Positions 7,348 through 15,925 of a DNA stretch of 64,000 bases are shown here, in pieces. Positions within the stretch are counted from its first letter, which is position 1, and each line of letters opens with the position of its first letter. A program made the position numbers and the translations under genes. The DNA comes from UKL13-3 sp040387195 (lineage in GTDB: Bacteria; Bacteroidota; Bacteroidia; UKL13-3). A model generated the notes under the pieces. It was given only the letters and a program-made list of their open reading frames with translations, was not told the DNA's origin and made no database searches. Location: contig JAZKEF010000003.1 of assembly GCA_040387195.1 (NCBI GenBank), positions 62,001 to 126,000 of the forward strand, in the 5' to 3' direction.

Positions 7348-8721
7348 ATGTATGCTATTGTTGATATCGAAACCACGGGAGGCCATGCCGACTCAAACGG
7401 CATTACCGAAATTGCCATCTATATCTTTGATGGTGAAAAAGTAGTGGATGAATTCGTATCCTTGGTGAATCCGCAATATCCTATTCCCCCATTCCTGGAA
7501 AGCTATACCGGCATCACCAATCAAATGGTGCAAAAAGCTCCAAAGTTTAAACAGATTGCACCAAAGGTTTATGAGTTATTGAAGGATCATATCTTCATTG
7601 CACACAATGTAAATTTCGACTACTCCTTTATACATTACCAATTGCAGCAAAACGGTTTTGAACTCAACGCTGATAAACTTTGTACTGTCCGTTTAAGCAG
7701 GAAAGTATTTCCGGGATATAAATCATACAGCCTTGGCAATATTTGCGGGGCATTGGGAATTCCCATTCAAAACCGTCACCGGGCCGCGGGTGACGCTATT
7801 GCTACCGTAAAACTGTTTCACAAAATATTGCAGGCAGATGATGGCTCCATCGTAAAAGGGTTCCTCAAAAAAGGCTCGAAAGAATACCTGCTGCCACCCA
7901 ATTTACCAAAGGAACAGTTTGACATATTATCACAACAAACCGGTGTATATTATTTTCACGATGACCAGGGCAAGGTGATATATGTAGGCAAAGCCAAAAA
8001 CATCAAAAAGCGGGTGGGTTCTCATTTTACCGGAAACGGAACGGGTAAACAAAAACAGGATTTTTTGCGCAACATTCATGGCATTTCGTTCACCGAATGT
8101 GCAACTGAACTAATGGCTTTTATTCTGGAGTCGGTTGAAATTAAAAAACATTGGCCACCCTTTAACCGTGCCCTAAAAAAAGTAGATTTCAATTTTGCCA
8201 TTTATGATTACCAGGACCGCAATGATTATGTTCGTTTATGTGTAGACCGTGTACGTAAAAACATGATCCCTCTTCATACATACCGTACCCAGATAGATGC
8301 AATCAATGCTTTACAGGAGATTATTTTGCAGCATGAATTGTGTCCGAAATTATGTTATGTGAATACCGCTAAAGAACCCTGCAGTGCATTTGAATCGACC
8401 TGCTGCAAGGGAGCCTGCGAACAGAAAGAAAATGCGGTGGTGTATAACCAGCGCGTGACTCTTGCAATTGAAAACCTCAGCAACAGTGAATCATACGCAC
8501 TTATTGATAAAGGATTGTATGCCGATGAGAACAGTTGCATTTTAATTGAAAAAGGAAAATTCATCGGTATGGGGTATGTTCCCGTGGACGCAGGGATTCA
8601 TGATTTAGAAACCGTAAAGTCATTTATCAAGCTCCACAAGGAAAGCTTCTATATTAAAGATATCCTCCAAAGTGAAACGCTGCTTGCTTCAACAAGGCGG
8701 ATCGATTTTGCAGTTGCATAA
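7348..8721 (+). CDS. DEDDh exonuclease - GIY-YIG - UvrC/Cho-like fusion nuclease
   Basis: A 457-residue three-part protein. Residues 1-160 form a DnaQ-like 3'-5' exonuclease: VDIETTGG (Asp6, Glu8), AHNVNFD, and the ExoIII motif HRAAGDA. Residues about 199-275 are a GIY-YIG endonuclease domain (GVYYFHDDQGKVIYVGKAKNI). The C-terminal part has LCPKLC, PCSAF and CCKGAC; Cys332, 345, 353 and 357 align by spacing with the Cys residues of UvrC/Cho, which hold a [4Fe-4S] cluster in UvrC. The helix-hairpin-helix and second nuclease half of UvrC are absent. The domains suggest DNA repair, combining incision with 3' degradation, but this is inferred. It may be co-transcribed with the YdeI-family gene upstream. 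Confidence 0.88.
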   Translation: MYAIVDIETTGGHADSNGITEIAIYIFDGEKVVDEFVSLVNPQYPIPPFLESYTGITNQMVQKAPKFKQIAPKVYELLKDHIFIAHNVNFDYSFIHYQLQQNGFELNADKLCTVRLSRKVFPGYKSYSLGNICGALGIPIQNRHRAAGDAIATVKLFHKILQADDGSIVKGFLKKGSKEYLLPPNLPKEQFDILSQQTGVYYFHDDQGKVIYVGKAKNIKKRVGSHFTGNGTGKQKQDFLRNIHGISFTECATELMAFILESVEIKKHWPPFNRALKKVDFNFAIYDYQDRNDYVRLCVDRVRKNMIPLHTYRTQIDAINALQEIILQHELCPKLCYVNTAKEPCSAFESTCCKGACEQKENAVVYNQRVTLAIENLSNSESYALIDKGLYADENSCILIEKGKFIGMGYVPVDAGIHDLETVKSFIKLHKESFYIKDILQSETLLASTRRIDFAVA

Positions 8722-8757
8722 AAAAGGTTGAACCTCTGCGCTCAACCTTTTCTTTTT
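8721..8757. terminator. bidirectional terminator between the fusion nuclease gene and folE
   Basis: A 10-bp perfect stem (8722-8731 with 8742-8751), 10-nt loop, A tract before and T tract after. It serves the plus-strand nuclease gene and the converging folE. Confidence 0.8.
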
Positions 8758-8772
8758 ATAGGTAAATGTGTC

Positions 8773-9468
8773 CTACATGTTATCCATCACCACATATCTT
8801 AAAAACTCTTCACGGGTTTTTGCATCCAGAAACTTACCGCAATACTCTGATGTAATGGTATTGCTGGTTACATCTTTTACACCACGTGATGCTACACATA
8901 AATGATCGGCCTCAATAATCACCGCAACATCTTCTGTATTCAATGATTCTTTAAGCATATTGGCGATCTGGATCGTCATTCGCTCCTGCACTTGCGGACG
9001 TTGGGCAAAATACCTTACAATACGATTCAACTTTGATAGACCAACTACTCTCCCGTTAGGAATATATGCTATATGTGCCTTTCCAATAATTGGAACAAAA
9101 TGATGCTCGCATGTACTATGGAATGTAATCTGTTTCTCAACCAACATATTTTTGTATTGGTATTTGTTTTCAAACAGCTTCGCTTTCGGTGCATTCTTAG
9201 GATTCAATCCCGAGAAAATTTCCTGCACATACATTTTCGCAACACGGTGGGGAGTGCCTTTTAAACTATCATCCGTCATATCCAACCCCAGAATAAGCAT
9301 GATTTCCTTAAAATGTTTTTCAATCAATTCAATTTTAAGTGCATCATCCAGTTCAAATGCATCTTCCCTCATTGGCGTTTCCAGTGAAAAAGACTCATGC
9401 CCCTCTCCCATTTCCTCAAAGTGATGTTTACTTTCCGCTGTATTCAACAAAGTTTCTTTCTGTTTCAT
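8773..9468 (-). CDS. folE: GTP cyclohydrolase I (type IA)
   Basis: A 231-residue FolE converting GTP to 7,8-dihydroneopterin triphosphate, the first step of folate and pterin synthesis. Zinc ligands are visible as CEHHFVP (Cys120, His122, His123) and HLCVASRGV (Cys191). The catalytic core begins around residue 45; the first 40 residues are a variable extension. The ATG at 9468 makes the gene overlap the upstream PTPS/QueD gene by 41 bp; a second in-frame ATG at 9411 would avoid the overlap and still leave the core intact, so the exact start is uncertain. The overlap or near-contact with the PTPS gene strongly suggests translational coupling. Confidence 0.96.
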   Translation of the reverse strand: MKQKETLLNTAESKHHFEEMGEGHESFSLETPMREDAFELDDALKIELIEKHFKEIMLILGLDMTDDSLKGTPHRVAKMYVQEIFSGLNPKNAPKAKLFENKYQYKNMLVEKQITFHSTCEHHFVPIIGKAHIAYIPNGRVVGLSKLNRIVRYFAQRPQVQERMTIQIANMLKESLNTEDVAVIIEADHLCVASRGVKDVTSNTITSEYCGKFLDAKTREEFLRYVVMDNM

Positions 9469-9838
9469 AAAGTTTGATGTTCAATGTTAAACTATTGTCA
9501 AGTCTTTTTCTAATTAAGTTCCAAATTACCACCGCAATATTTTCTGCTGTTGGATTTACTGCACGGAACTCCTCCGTATCCAGATTCAGGTTTCGGTGAT
9601 CAAATCGGTCTTCGATTTCCTCTTTAATAATATCCTTTAAAATTTTGGTATCAATCAAATAACCCGTTTCCTCATTAATCTGTCCCGATACTGTTACAAT
9701 CAATTCATAATTATGGCCGTGGTAGTTGGCGTTATTGCATGTACCAAATACTTCCTTGTTTTTTTCGGGAGTCCAATGTGATACATCCAACCTGTGGGCC
9801 GCATTAAAATGACTTTTGCGCGATACTGAAATTTCCAT
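9428..9838 (-). CDS. 6-pyruvoyltetrahydropterin synthase / 6-carboxytetrahydropterin synthase homologue
   Basis: A 136-residue T-fold enzyme acting on the FolE product 7,8-dihydroneopterin triphosphate. Zinc ligands are His15 (FNAAHRL) and His40/His42 (YHGHNY); the catalytic cysteine is Cys34. The motif is C-x5-HGH (CNNANYHGH), as in eukaryotic PTPS, rather than the C-x3-HGH typical of E. coli QueD. The later segment DHRNLNLD...TAENIAVVIWN also resembles animal PTPS. By convention such genes are labelled queD (queuosine pathway), but the motif leaves a tetrahydrobiopterin-type role open, so I withhold the symbol. It is the first gene of a two-gene operon with folE. Confidence 0.88.
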   Translation of the reverse strand: MEISVSRKSHFNAAHRLDVSHWTPEKNKEVFGTCNNANYHGHNYELIVTVSGQINEETGYLIDTKILKDIIKEEIEDRFDHRNLNLDTEEFRAVNPTAENIAVVIWNLIRKRLDNSLTLNIKLYETERNFVEYSGK

Positions 9839-9856
9839 ATTAAACCAGACAAGCTA

Positions 9857-9898
9857 CAAAGTTAAGTCTAGATTATGCATTCTCCTATCTAACTTAAC
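9857..9898 (-). promoter_or_regulatory. candidate promoter and operator-like inverted repeat upstream of the PTPS-folE operon
   Basis: On the minus strand TAACTTTG (9857-9864) matches the -7 box, 18 bp before the start codon; the -33 region is weak. An inverted repeat GTTAAGT-c-TAGA / TCTA-ACTTAAC (9861-9872 with 9888-9898, one bulged base) overlaps the box and the spacer, so a bound repressor would block polymerase. Inference from sequence only. Confidence 0.35.
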
Positions 9899-10184
9899 TG
9901 CGTTGTTATAGTAATGATATAACTTGTTTAACCCCAAATTGTTTTAGTTTAACATTATGACAGCCCTATACTGGCATAATTTATGTGCTGCGTACATAGG
10001 CAAATTGGATTCATAATACGCTAAATGTTTTATAAAAATCAATTTACTTATTTATAATATCTTAATTTACAGTAGATTATAAATTGTCTAACATTTCTCA
10101 TAAAAGATTTAACAAAACCGCTAGGAATTATGGATGGAATAGCGCTTAAATTTGTATAACAATTTTTAATAATAATTAAACAGT
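9899..10184. other. AT-rich intergenic region upstream of an ECF sigma gene
   Basis: With the preceding operator region this is a 346-bp gap without a gene. It is rich in A/T, has no reading frame of note, no tRNA and no strong hairpin. A -7-like box at 10147-10154 serves the downstream sigma gene. I see nothing else. Confidence 0.6.
10147..10154 (+). promoter_or_regulatory. candidate -7 box of the ECF sigma gene
   Basis: TAAATTTG fits TAnnTTTG exactly, 30 bp upstream of the ATG at 10185. No clear TTTG is seen at the -33 spacing, so an alternative sigma factor or activator may be involved. Confidence 0.38.
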
Positions 10185-10724
10185 ATGACAGCTATCGAGT
10201 TTAAAAAGGTGGTTCAGAAAGAAGCACAATCGATGAGACATTATGCTTATCAGCTTACCCGTAATGTTGAAGACACGAATGATTTAATACAGGATACGAT
10301 GATGAAGGCATTCATATATCAGGATAAATTTACGGATGGTACCAACCTTAAGGGTTGGTTGTACACCATCATGAAAAATACCTTTATCAATAATTACCGT
10401 AGAATGGTGAAGCGGAATACCTTTATTGACCAAACCGAGAATGATCATTATCTCGACTCCCTTAATCATTCAGAAAAAAATAAAGGGGATGAGAATTTTG
10501 TGATGCGTGATATTGAAAACGCCATTAACAAACTCCCGATGAGTTTAAAAAAGCCATTCACCATGAACAATAGTGGGTTCAAATACCATGAAATTGCAGC
10601 TATTTTACATATCCCAATTGGTACCGTGAAAACCAGAATTTTTGTTGCCCGAAGACAACTAAGGGAAGCCTTAAACACATATGGGCACCAATATGGACTG
10701 GAAAACACCCAAGTAAAAGATTAA
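10185..10724 (+). CDS. ECF-type RNA polymerase sigma factor
   Basis: A 179-residue group 4 (ECF) sigma factor. Region 2 lies at about residues 10-80 (AYQLTRNVEDTNDLIQDTMM, then LKGWLYTIMKNTFINNYRR) and binds core polymerase and the -10-type element. Region 4 lies at about residues 110-170 (YHEIAAILHIPIGTVKTRIF, a helix-turn-helix). No anti-sigma gene is adjacent: the next gene encodes a secreted protein and a strong terminator separates them. Bacteroidota carry a widely conserved orphan ECF family of this type; its regulon cannot be read here. Confidence 0.92.
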   Translation: MTAIEFKKVVQKEAQSMRHYAYQLTRNVEDTNDLIQDTMMKAFIYQDKFTDGTNLKGWLYTIMKNTFINNYRRMVKRNTFIDQTENDHYLDSLNHSEKNKGDENFVMRDIENAINKLPMSLKKPFTMNNSGFKYHEIAAILHIPIGTVKTRIFVARRQLREALNTYGHQYGLENTQVKD

Positions 10725-10747
10725 CCTAATCCCCTGTTTCCCGTAAG

Positions 10748-10776
10748 AAAGCCGAAGAATATTCGGCTTTTTTTAT
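10748..10776 (+). terminator. terminator of the orphan ECF sigma gene
   Basis: Perfect 9-bp stem AAAGCCGAA/TTCGGCTTT, 5-nt loop, T run, 23 bp after the stop codon. Confidence 0.85.
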
Positions 10777-10823
10777 GATTAATGCTTTCTATTTTATTAC
10801 TTTGGTTAAAAGTATCATAGCTT

Positions 10824-11678
10824 ATGAAAAAACTAATTGCTTCATTCATCCTAGCATTTGTATGTGTATCCGCTGTAAAAGCCCAGTTCGGATTTGTAAA
10901 AAAAGAAGACATTGAGAAGTTTAAGGATACACGACTTATCGTAGTATTATATAATGATAGTATTTATAATGCTTCCATTAGAACTGCCGTTGAAAAATTC
11001 TGGACCTTTAACGGAGGGTTTGAATTTGTAAACGATAGCATGATGAAGGCATACGCAAAGGGTAACTATAGTTATCTTTCATTTGCCAAAGGGAAAAAAT
11101 CGAATAAAATAAAAACCAAACTGGGTTCTTCGGAAGATGATTGCAATGGATTAGTGGTTACTTCAAAATACCGCAAACGTGCCAAACTTACCGAAATTAT
11201 TGCCGAAGGATATTGCAGCAATGTAATAGATACTACTGATTGGTATCCTGAAATGGTAAGAGGGGTGCAAATGCTCAATAATTACTTTAACTATGCCGTA
11301 CAGGCGGAAAACGATAAGGATATTGACTATGGCCAGATGTTAAGCAGTTACCCGGGTGACCTTACTATTATTTCGAGTAAAAAACTACTGATTGAATTGG
11401 GCACTTTGCAACTAAAAGGAAAAGAAGATGCTACGGCCATTTATGGCAATGATGTGGAAGAAGTTGACCGTGACGAAATCAATAAAGCGATTCTTACACA
11501 AGATCCGGATTTGGTATATGTGTTCACCGTATTTAATGAGAAAGAATCGTATAAATTATTTGTTTCGGCTTCAAACAGTGACGTAATGCATGTTACAACA
11601 GGAAAACCTGACCAGTTGAAAACCATTGCCAAAGATCTGAAAGCACTCAAACAAAGAATAGATAAGGCGAATAAATAA
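10824..11678 (+). CDS. secreted protein of unknown function
   Basis: A 284-residue protein with a signal peptide (MKKLIASFILAFVCVSAVKA, cleavage before QF). I recognise no family. The mature chain is mixed alpha/beta with a KK-rich stretch around residues 88-100 (AKGKKSNKIKTKLGSSEDD), two cysteines (in DDCNGL and GYCSNV) that could form a disulfide, and a lysine-rich C-terminal helix. There is no lipobox, no beta-barrel C-terminus and no T9SS sorting domain, so a periplasmic location is most likely. A near-consensus -7 box TTACTTTG (10797-10804) precedes it. It stands between the sigma gene terminator and a convergent T9SS cargo gene. Confidence 0.75.
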   Translation: MKKLIASFILAFVCVSAVKAQFGFVKKEDIEKFKDTRLIVVLYNDSIYNASIRTAVEKFWTFNGGFEFVNDSMMKAYAKGNYSYLSFAKGKKSNKIKTKLGSSEDDCNGLVVTSKYRKRAKLTEIIAEGYCSNVIDTTDWYPEMVRGVQMLNNYFNYAVQAENDKDIDYGQMLSSYPGDLTIISSKKLLIELGTLQLKGKEDATAIYGNDVEEVDRDEINKAILTQDPDLVYVFTVFNEKESYKLFVSASNSDVMHVTTGKPDQLKTIAKDLKALKQRIDKANK

Positions 11679-11685
11679 ACTCGCC

Positions 11686-14076
11686 TTATCTGCTGATTAA
11701 AAATCTTCCTGTAAATGATTGGGTTTTCCCTCTCAATTGTATAAAGTACATGCCGTCCTTAAGGCTTTCGGTTGCTATAGTGTGTGTTGAATAAAAATGA
11801 TTCACATTGCCCTGAAGCAATACCTGCCCAACTATATTCACAATTTCATAGGCCATATCTTCTCGCAAATTCACCGTATTGAAAGAGAGTTCGGTATTAG
11901 CCGGATTCGGGTATACAACCAATGTACCTTTGTTTAGCATCTCTTCATCCATCCCAATATTTCCGGTATCAGTGGGGATAGACGCATAAAAATTAAGTCC
12001 CCCTCCCATGTTTCCGATCAACATATCCAGCTTATCATCATTGTCGAGATTAGCTGCAAAAGGAACAGATCTCGATCCGAATTTGATAGCTTTACCGGAA
12101 GGGTCCGATTGGTTGATTGAAAACAGCTGGGTTTGTTTGGCAAATACCTTTCCGATTGTATCAGAAACACTCATATACAACCACACTTCACCACTACTTG
12201 TACCCACCAACATTTCTACTGTATTGCTATCGCCATCCAGGTTGCAGGCAAACGGTACAGCATACCCGTCAGGTTCCATATTATTATAACCGCCACTGCT
12301 CACATAGGTCTTACGTGTCATTATTTTTCCTAAACTGTCAATAGTTGGAATGTTACTGAATACGGGGTTGGTCACTGTTCCCGTATTTTGATAATACTGA
12401 ACTATTCCGGCCTTATTTCCGATGAGTAAATCGTTTTTACCATCCTTATTCAGGTCAAATACCTGAGGTGCAGAATTATTACCGGCATCAATATCGCCAA
12501 AGGTGCGAGTTTGCAAAGCGAAACTAGCAGAAGAACCACTTGACTGATTCAGGAAATACTCAATCTTTCCATTCGAATTTCCGATGATGAGGTCCTTTTT
12601 TCCATCACCATTCAAATCTCCAAATGTTGGATGCATCTCTAGGATAGCTGTGTCATTGGTGAGCGACAAAAAATTACTATCCTGCAATACATAAACAGGA
12701 CTGTTGTTGGTTCTGATATTGCGGTAAAACATCAACTTGTCTTTTACATTCATCGTTTGCTCATAATCACCGCTTGTTGCTACCAGCAAATCATTTTTGC
12801 CGTCATTATCCATATCCATAATTACAGGAACCGTGCGGGCACCATAATCCAGTGATTGATTAAATAAAAAGAAGTTGTTACCCTTAAAATCAAAAACCGG
12901 TTTTGCGTTGGTTCCTGTATTATCATAAACCCACACATTGTTTGTGTTTTTCACACCTAATGTATTGTTGGTTGTAACCAGCAATTCATTGATGCCATCG
13001 CCATCCATATCTACATAATATGGAGCAGGAAAATTGATGTGATTAAACGGAGTTGTATTTTTAGGAAACACAGAATCCTGTGCTACAATCGAATCATGTC
13101 CCTGCGGATGTTGATTTTTTCCATTGATTAATGCAATTAGGGAGTTGAATAAAACATCCCCATATATCATATCTTTAATACCATCACCATTAATATCCAG
13201 CATCAATGTTGAGGTGCCTGCGTGTTTTGCCTGCGCCATTTTTTGCATCGGATACAAGCGGTAATAACATGCGGAGAGTTGATCCTTTCGCAGGTTAATT
13301 GTAAACATATTGGTACCGGCATTAGCATTAAACTGAACGCCTCCCCAACATAAATCTCTCAATATAAAACGGGTACTGTCTGCAGGATACTGAATATTAA
13401 AGGGATTGATTTTATAATTCTCAACGTATTGCGGACTAAAATCGCTGCTCTGAAAACACAAAATGTCAATATCCCCATCACCATCCATATCCTCAATGGA
13501 AGGAATATCAATACTATTGGCTTGTATGATTCTGTCGGAACGGTCAAAGTTTGGATAGGTAGGTGGTAGTCCATATCCTTCGGGACTTCTGCCTGTATCC
13601 TTCACTTCATTGTTAACAGGTTTGAATGAAAAATTACTCCCACCGGTATTCAATAATATCCTCAATCCGTTTGATGAACCGACAGGTTTGGTGCTATCAG
13701 GCAGAAGGTGTCGGTTATCAATTACCTCCGTAAAAATATCCTCTTTTCCGTCACCGTTAAAATCACGTAACAAGGCCCAAGATTGGAGATATGGAAACTT
13801 TTGTTCATAAAAAGGAGAATGCTCATAACCGGTTGGCAAATTCAAAAAACATAATACCCGCCCTGTCGAACGATCAAATGTAAACAAGTCCTTGCGGCCA
13901 TCTGCATTTAAATCAATATTGGAAAACTGGGGGGCATTTACACCACCGGTGAACGGAAATTTAAGAGTATCCGTTCCATTCAAAAACTTCGGTGCATTTG
14001 AATAATAAAACCGAAATGATTGTGAATTTGCAACAAACGAACTTAGAAGGCTGAGGATAAGTATAAGTCTTTTCAT
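11686..14076 (-). CDS. FG-GAP/VCBS-repeat secreted protein with T9SS type A sorting domain
   Basis: A 796-residue exported protein. The ATG at 14076 is chosen because MKRLILILSLLSSFVANSQ is a clean signal peptide; the frame is open a further 17 codons upstream without resemblance to a leader. The body contains many FG-GAP/VCBS-type repeats with calcium-loop motifs such as DLNADGRKDLF, DFNGDGKEDIF, DMDGDGDIDIL, DMDNDGKNDLL, DLNGDGKKDLI and DLNKDGKNDLL, which build a beta-propeller. The last about 75 residues (LVVYPNPANTELSF to GRFLISR) are a T9SS type A sorting domain, so it should be exported by the PorU/PorV system encoded 2 kb downstream. Ligand and activity are unknown; such propellers usually mediate adhesion or binding. 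Confidence 0.92.
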   Translation of the reverse strand: MKRLILILSLLSSFVANSQSFRFYYSNAPKFLNGTDTLKFPFTGGVNAPQFSNIDLNADGRKDLFTFDRSTGRVLCFLNLPTGYEHSPFYEQKFPYLQSWALLRDFNGDGKEDIFTEVIDNRHLLPDSTKPVGSSNGLRILLNTGGSNFSFKPVNNEVKDTGRSPEGYGLPPTYPNFDRSDRIIQANSIDIPSIEDMDGDGDIDILCFQSSDFSPQYVENYKINPFNIQYPADSTRFILRDLCWGGVQFNANAGTNMFTINLRKDQLSACYYRLYPMQKMAQAKHAGTSTLMLDINGDGIKDMIYGDVLFNSLIALINGKNQHPQGHDSIVAQDSVFPKNTTPFNHINFPAPYYVDMDGDGINELLVTTNNTLGVKNTNNVWVYDNTGTNAKPVFDFKGNNFFLFNQSLDYGARTVPVIMDMDNDGKNDLLVATSGDYEQTMNVKDKLMFYRNIRTNNSPVYVLQDSNFLSLTNDTAILEMHPTFGDLNGDGKKDLIIGNSNGKIEYFLNQSSGSSASFALQTRTFGDIDAGNNSAPQVFDLNKDGKNDLLIGNKAGIVQYYQNTGTVTNPVFSNIPTIDSLGKIMTRKTYVSSGGYNNMEPDGYAVPFACNLDGDSNTVEMLVGTSSGEVWLYMSVSDTIGKVFAKQTQLFSINQSDPSGKAIKFGSRSVPFAANLDNDDKLDMLIGNMGGGLNFYASIPTDTGNIGMDEEMLNKGTLVVYPNPANTELSFNTVNLREDMAYEIVNIVGQVLLQGNVNHFYSTHTIATESLKDGMYFIQLRGKTQSFTGRFLISR

Positions 14077-14143
14077 GCGGGATTTATTTGCTATTGTAAA
14101 GATACACCAATAATTTGCAGGGCGCACTTAATATATTCTTAAA

Positions 14144-15457
14144 ATGGCCATTGAAAATATCTACACTCTTTTTTTACAATACCCGACCATTAGCACCGAT
14201 ACACGTAAGATAGGGAAAGGCTCTATTTTCTTTGCACTCAAAGGCCCCAACTTTAATGCTAACGCATTTGCGGCTGATGCATTAGAGATGGGGGCCGCTT
14301 ATGCTGTGATAGATGAGGCGCAGCACAAAAAAGATGAACGATATATTCTGGTTGATGATGTATTGCAAACTCTTCAAAAGCTTGCTCAACATCACCGCAA
14401 GCAACTTGATATTCCCGTAATTGCCATTGTGGGTTCGAATGGAAAAACTACAACTAAGGAATTGATTACCTCTGTGCTCAGCCAACAATTTAATGTATTG
14501 GCAACACCCGGAAATTTCAACAACCATATCGGGCTTCCCCTAACATTGTTAATGCTGAATAAAAACCACCAAATAGCAGTGATTGAAATGGGAGCCAACC
14601 ACATTGGTGAAAATGCTGAATTGTGTGAAATTGCCTGTCCGGATTTAGGGTTGATAACCAATAACGGGAAAGATCACCTGGAAGGTTTCGGGAGTATAGA
14701 GGGAGTGGCGCAATCCAACAGTGAGTTATACTATTACCTGCTCAAACATAACGGACTTGCATTTGTAAACGCACATGATGAATGGCTGGTACGTATGGCT
14801 TCCCGCCTTACCCATAAAATTACTTACGCTGCTAATGATGATGAAAGACTCGCTCAGGCAAACTGTGTTGGAACCGCAGAGACACTTCGCCCGGAAATTG
14901 TATTCCGGTATACCATTGACAAAAATCCCGCTTCCATTCTGATTACAAGTTGCCTGAGCGGAGATTACAACTTCGACAATATCATGGCGGCCGTTTGCAT
15001 TGGAAATCATTTCGGTATGAGCGAAGAATTAATTAAAGTGGGCATTGAAACCTATGAACCCAAAAACAATCGCTCCCAGGTAATCAAAAAAACAAATAAC
15101 ACAGTATACCTGGATGCTTATAATGCCAACCCGAGCAGCATGGAAGCTTCCTTGAAAAATTTTGCGGCCATGCCGTTCAACCATAAAATTGCAATTATTG
15201 GCGACATGTTTGAAATGGGTGATTATGCAGCCCGCGAGCATGCTGAAATAATTGCATTTTGCTCAAAACTAAATTTGGAACAAGTATGGCTGGTAGGGGA
15301 AGAATTTTCGAAACAACAAGCCAAGGGCATGAAACAATTTAAGACAACGGAAGAGGTTATAAAAGTATTGATGGATAATCCGCTCATGCATAAAAATATT
15401 TTCATGAAAGGATCGAGGGGAATGAAACTGGAATCGCTGGTTGAGGTTATTGCTTAA
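14144..15457 (+). CDS. murF: UDP-N-acetylmuramoyl-tripeptide--D-alanyl-D-alanine ligase
   Basis: A 437-residue MurF, the ATP-dependent ligase adding D-Ala-D-Ala to the peptidoglycan precursor in the cytoplasm. The N-terminal substrate domain contains DTRKIGKGSIFFALKGP; the ATP-binding P-loop is GSNGKTTTKE (residues 97-106); the C-terminal domain contains DAYNANPSSMEASL and GDMFEMG, both highly characteristic of MurF. It is separate from other mur genes (murB is 24 kb away). Its end overlaps the convergent ispF by 11 bp. It is transcribed divergently from the FG-GAP gene through a 67-bp gap. Confidence 0.97.
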   Translation: MAIENIYTLFLQYPTISTDTRKIGKGSIFFALKGPNFNANAFAADALEMGAAYAVIDEAQHKKDERYILVDDVLQTLQKLAQHHRKQLDIPVIAIVGSNGKTTTKELITSVLSQQFNVLATPGNFNNHIGLPLTLLMLNKNHQIAVIEMGANHIGENAELCEIACPDLGLITNNGKDHLEGFGSIEGVAQSNSELYYYLLKHNGLAFVNAHDEWLVRMASRLTHKITYAANDDERLAQANCVGTAETLRPEIVFRYTIDKNPASILITSCLSGDYNFDNIMAAVCIGNHFGMSEELIKVGIETYEPKNNRSQVIKKTNNTVYLDAYNANPSSMEASLKNFAAMPFNHKIAIIGDMFEMGDYAAREHAEIIAFCSKLNLEQVWLVGEEFSKQQAKGMKQFKTTEEVIKVLMDNPLMHKNIFMKGSRGMKLESLVEVIA

Positions 15458-15920
15458 GCATTAATGCTACCGCATAAGCATTAACACCATCTTCACTGCC
15501 AATGTATCCCAGCTTTTCATTCGTTGTTGCTTTTACTGAAATATCATCAATAGAAACGCTGCATATACCGGCAATGCAAGCTCGCATCTGGTCTGCATAA
15601 GGCATAATTTTAGGTTTTTCCAAACACAATGTAGCATCAATATTTCCTACTCTGTAGCCCTTTTCCTGAACAAGCTTCATTACATGAGCCAACAGCAGTT
15701 TACTATCTATTCCTTTATACTGAGCATCCGTGTCGGGAAAATGTTTACCGATATCTCCTAAAGCAAGTGCTCCCAGAATTGCATCACAAATTGCATGTAA
15801 CAATACATCAGCATCCGAATGGCCAACTGCTCCTTTGGTGTGAGGAATCTGAATCCCTCCCAGCCATAAATCATAACCCTCGCTCAGTTTATGTACATCA
15901 AATCCGAAACCTATGCGCAT
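15447..15920 (-). CDS. ispF: 2-C-methyl-D-erythritol 2,4-cyclodiphosphate synthase
   Basis: A 157-residue IspF of the MEP isoprenoid pathway, forming the cyclic diphosphate from CDP-ME 2-phosphate and releasing CMP. Zinc ligands are Asp8 and His10 (GFDVH) and His42 (DVLLHAICDAILGA); GHSDADV at residues 33-39 is the conserved loop, and the C-terminus has ATTNEKLGYIGSEDG. The length is standard. It lies 5 bp downstream of porV on the same strand, so it is probably the last gene of that transcript; its stop overlaps murF convergently. Confidence 0.97.
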   Translation of the reverse strand: MRIGFGFDVHKLSEGYDLWLGGIQIPHTKGAVGHSDADVLLHAICDAILGALALGDIGKHFPDTDAQYKGIDSKLLLAHVMKLVQEKGYRVGNIDATLCLEKPKIMPYADQMRACIAGICSVSIDDISVKATTNEKLGYIGSEDGVNAYAVALMLKQ

Positions 15921-15925
15921 CTGCT

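Noticed and set aside
9899..10184. 6S RNA or other structured RNA in the AT-rich gap
   Set aside because: No long imperfect hairpin or G/C-rich conserved block is visible.
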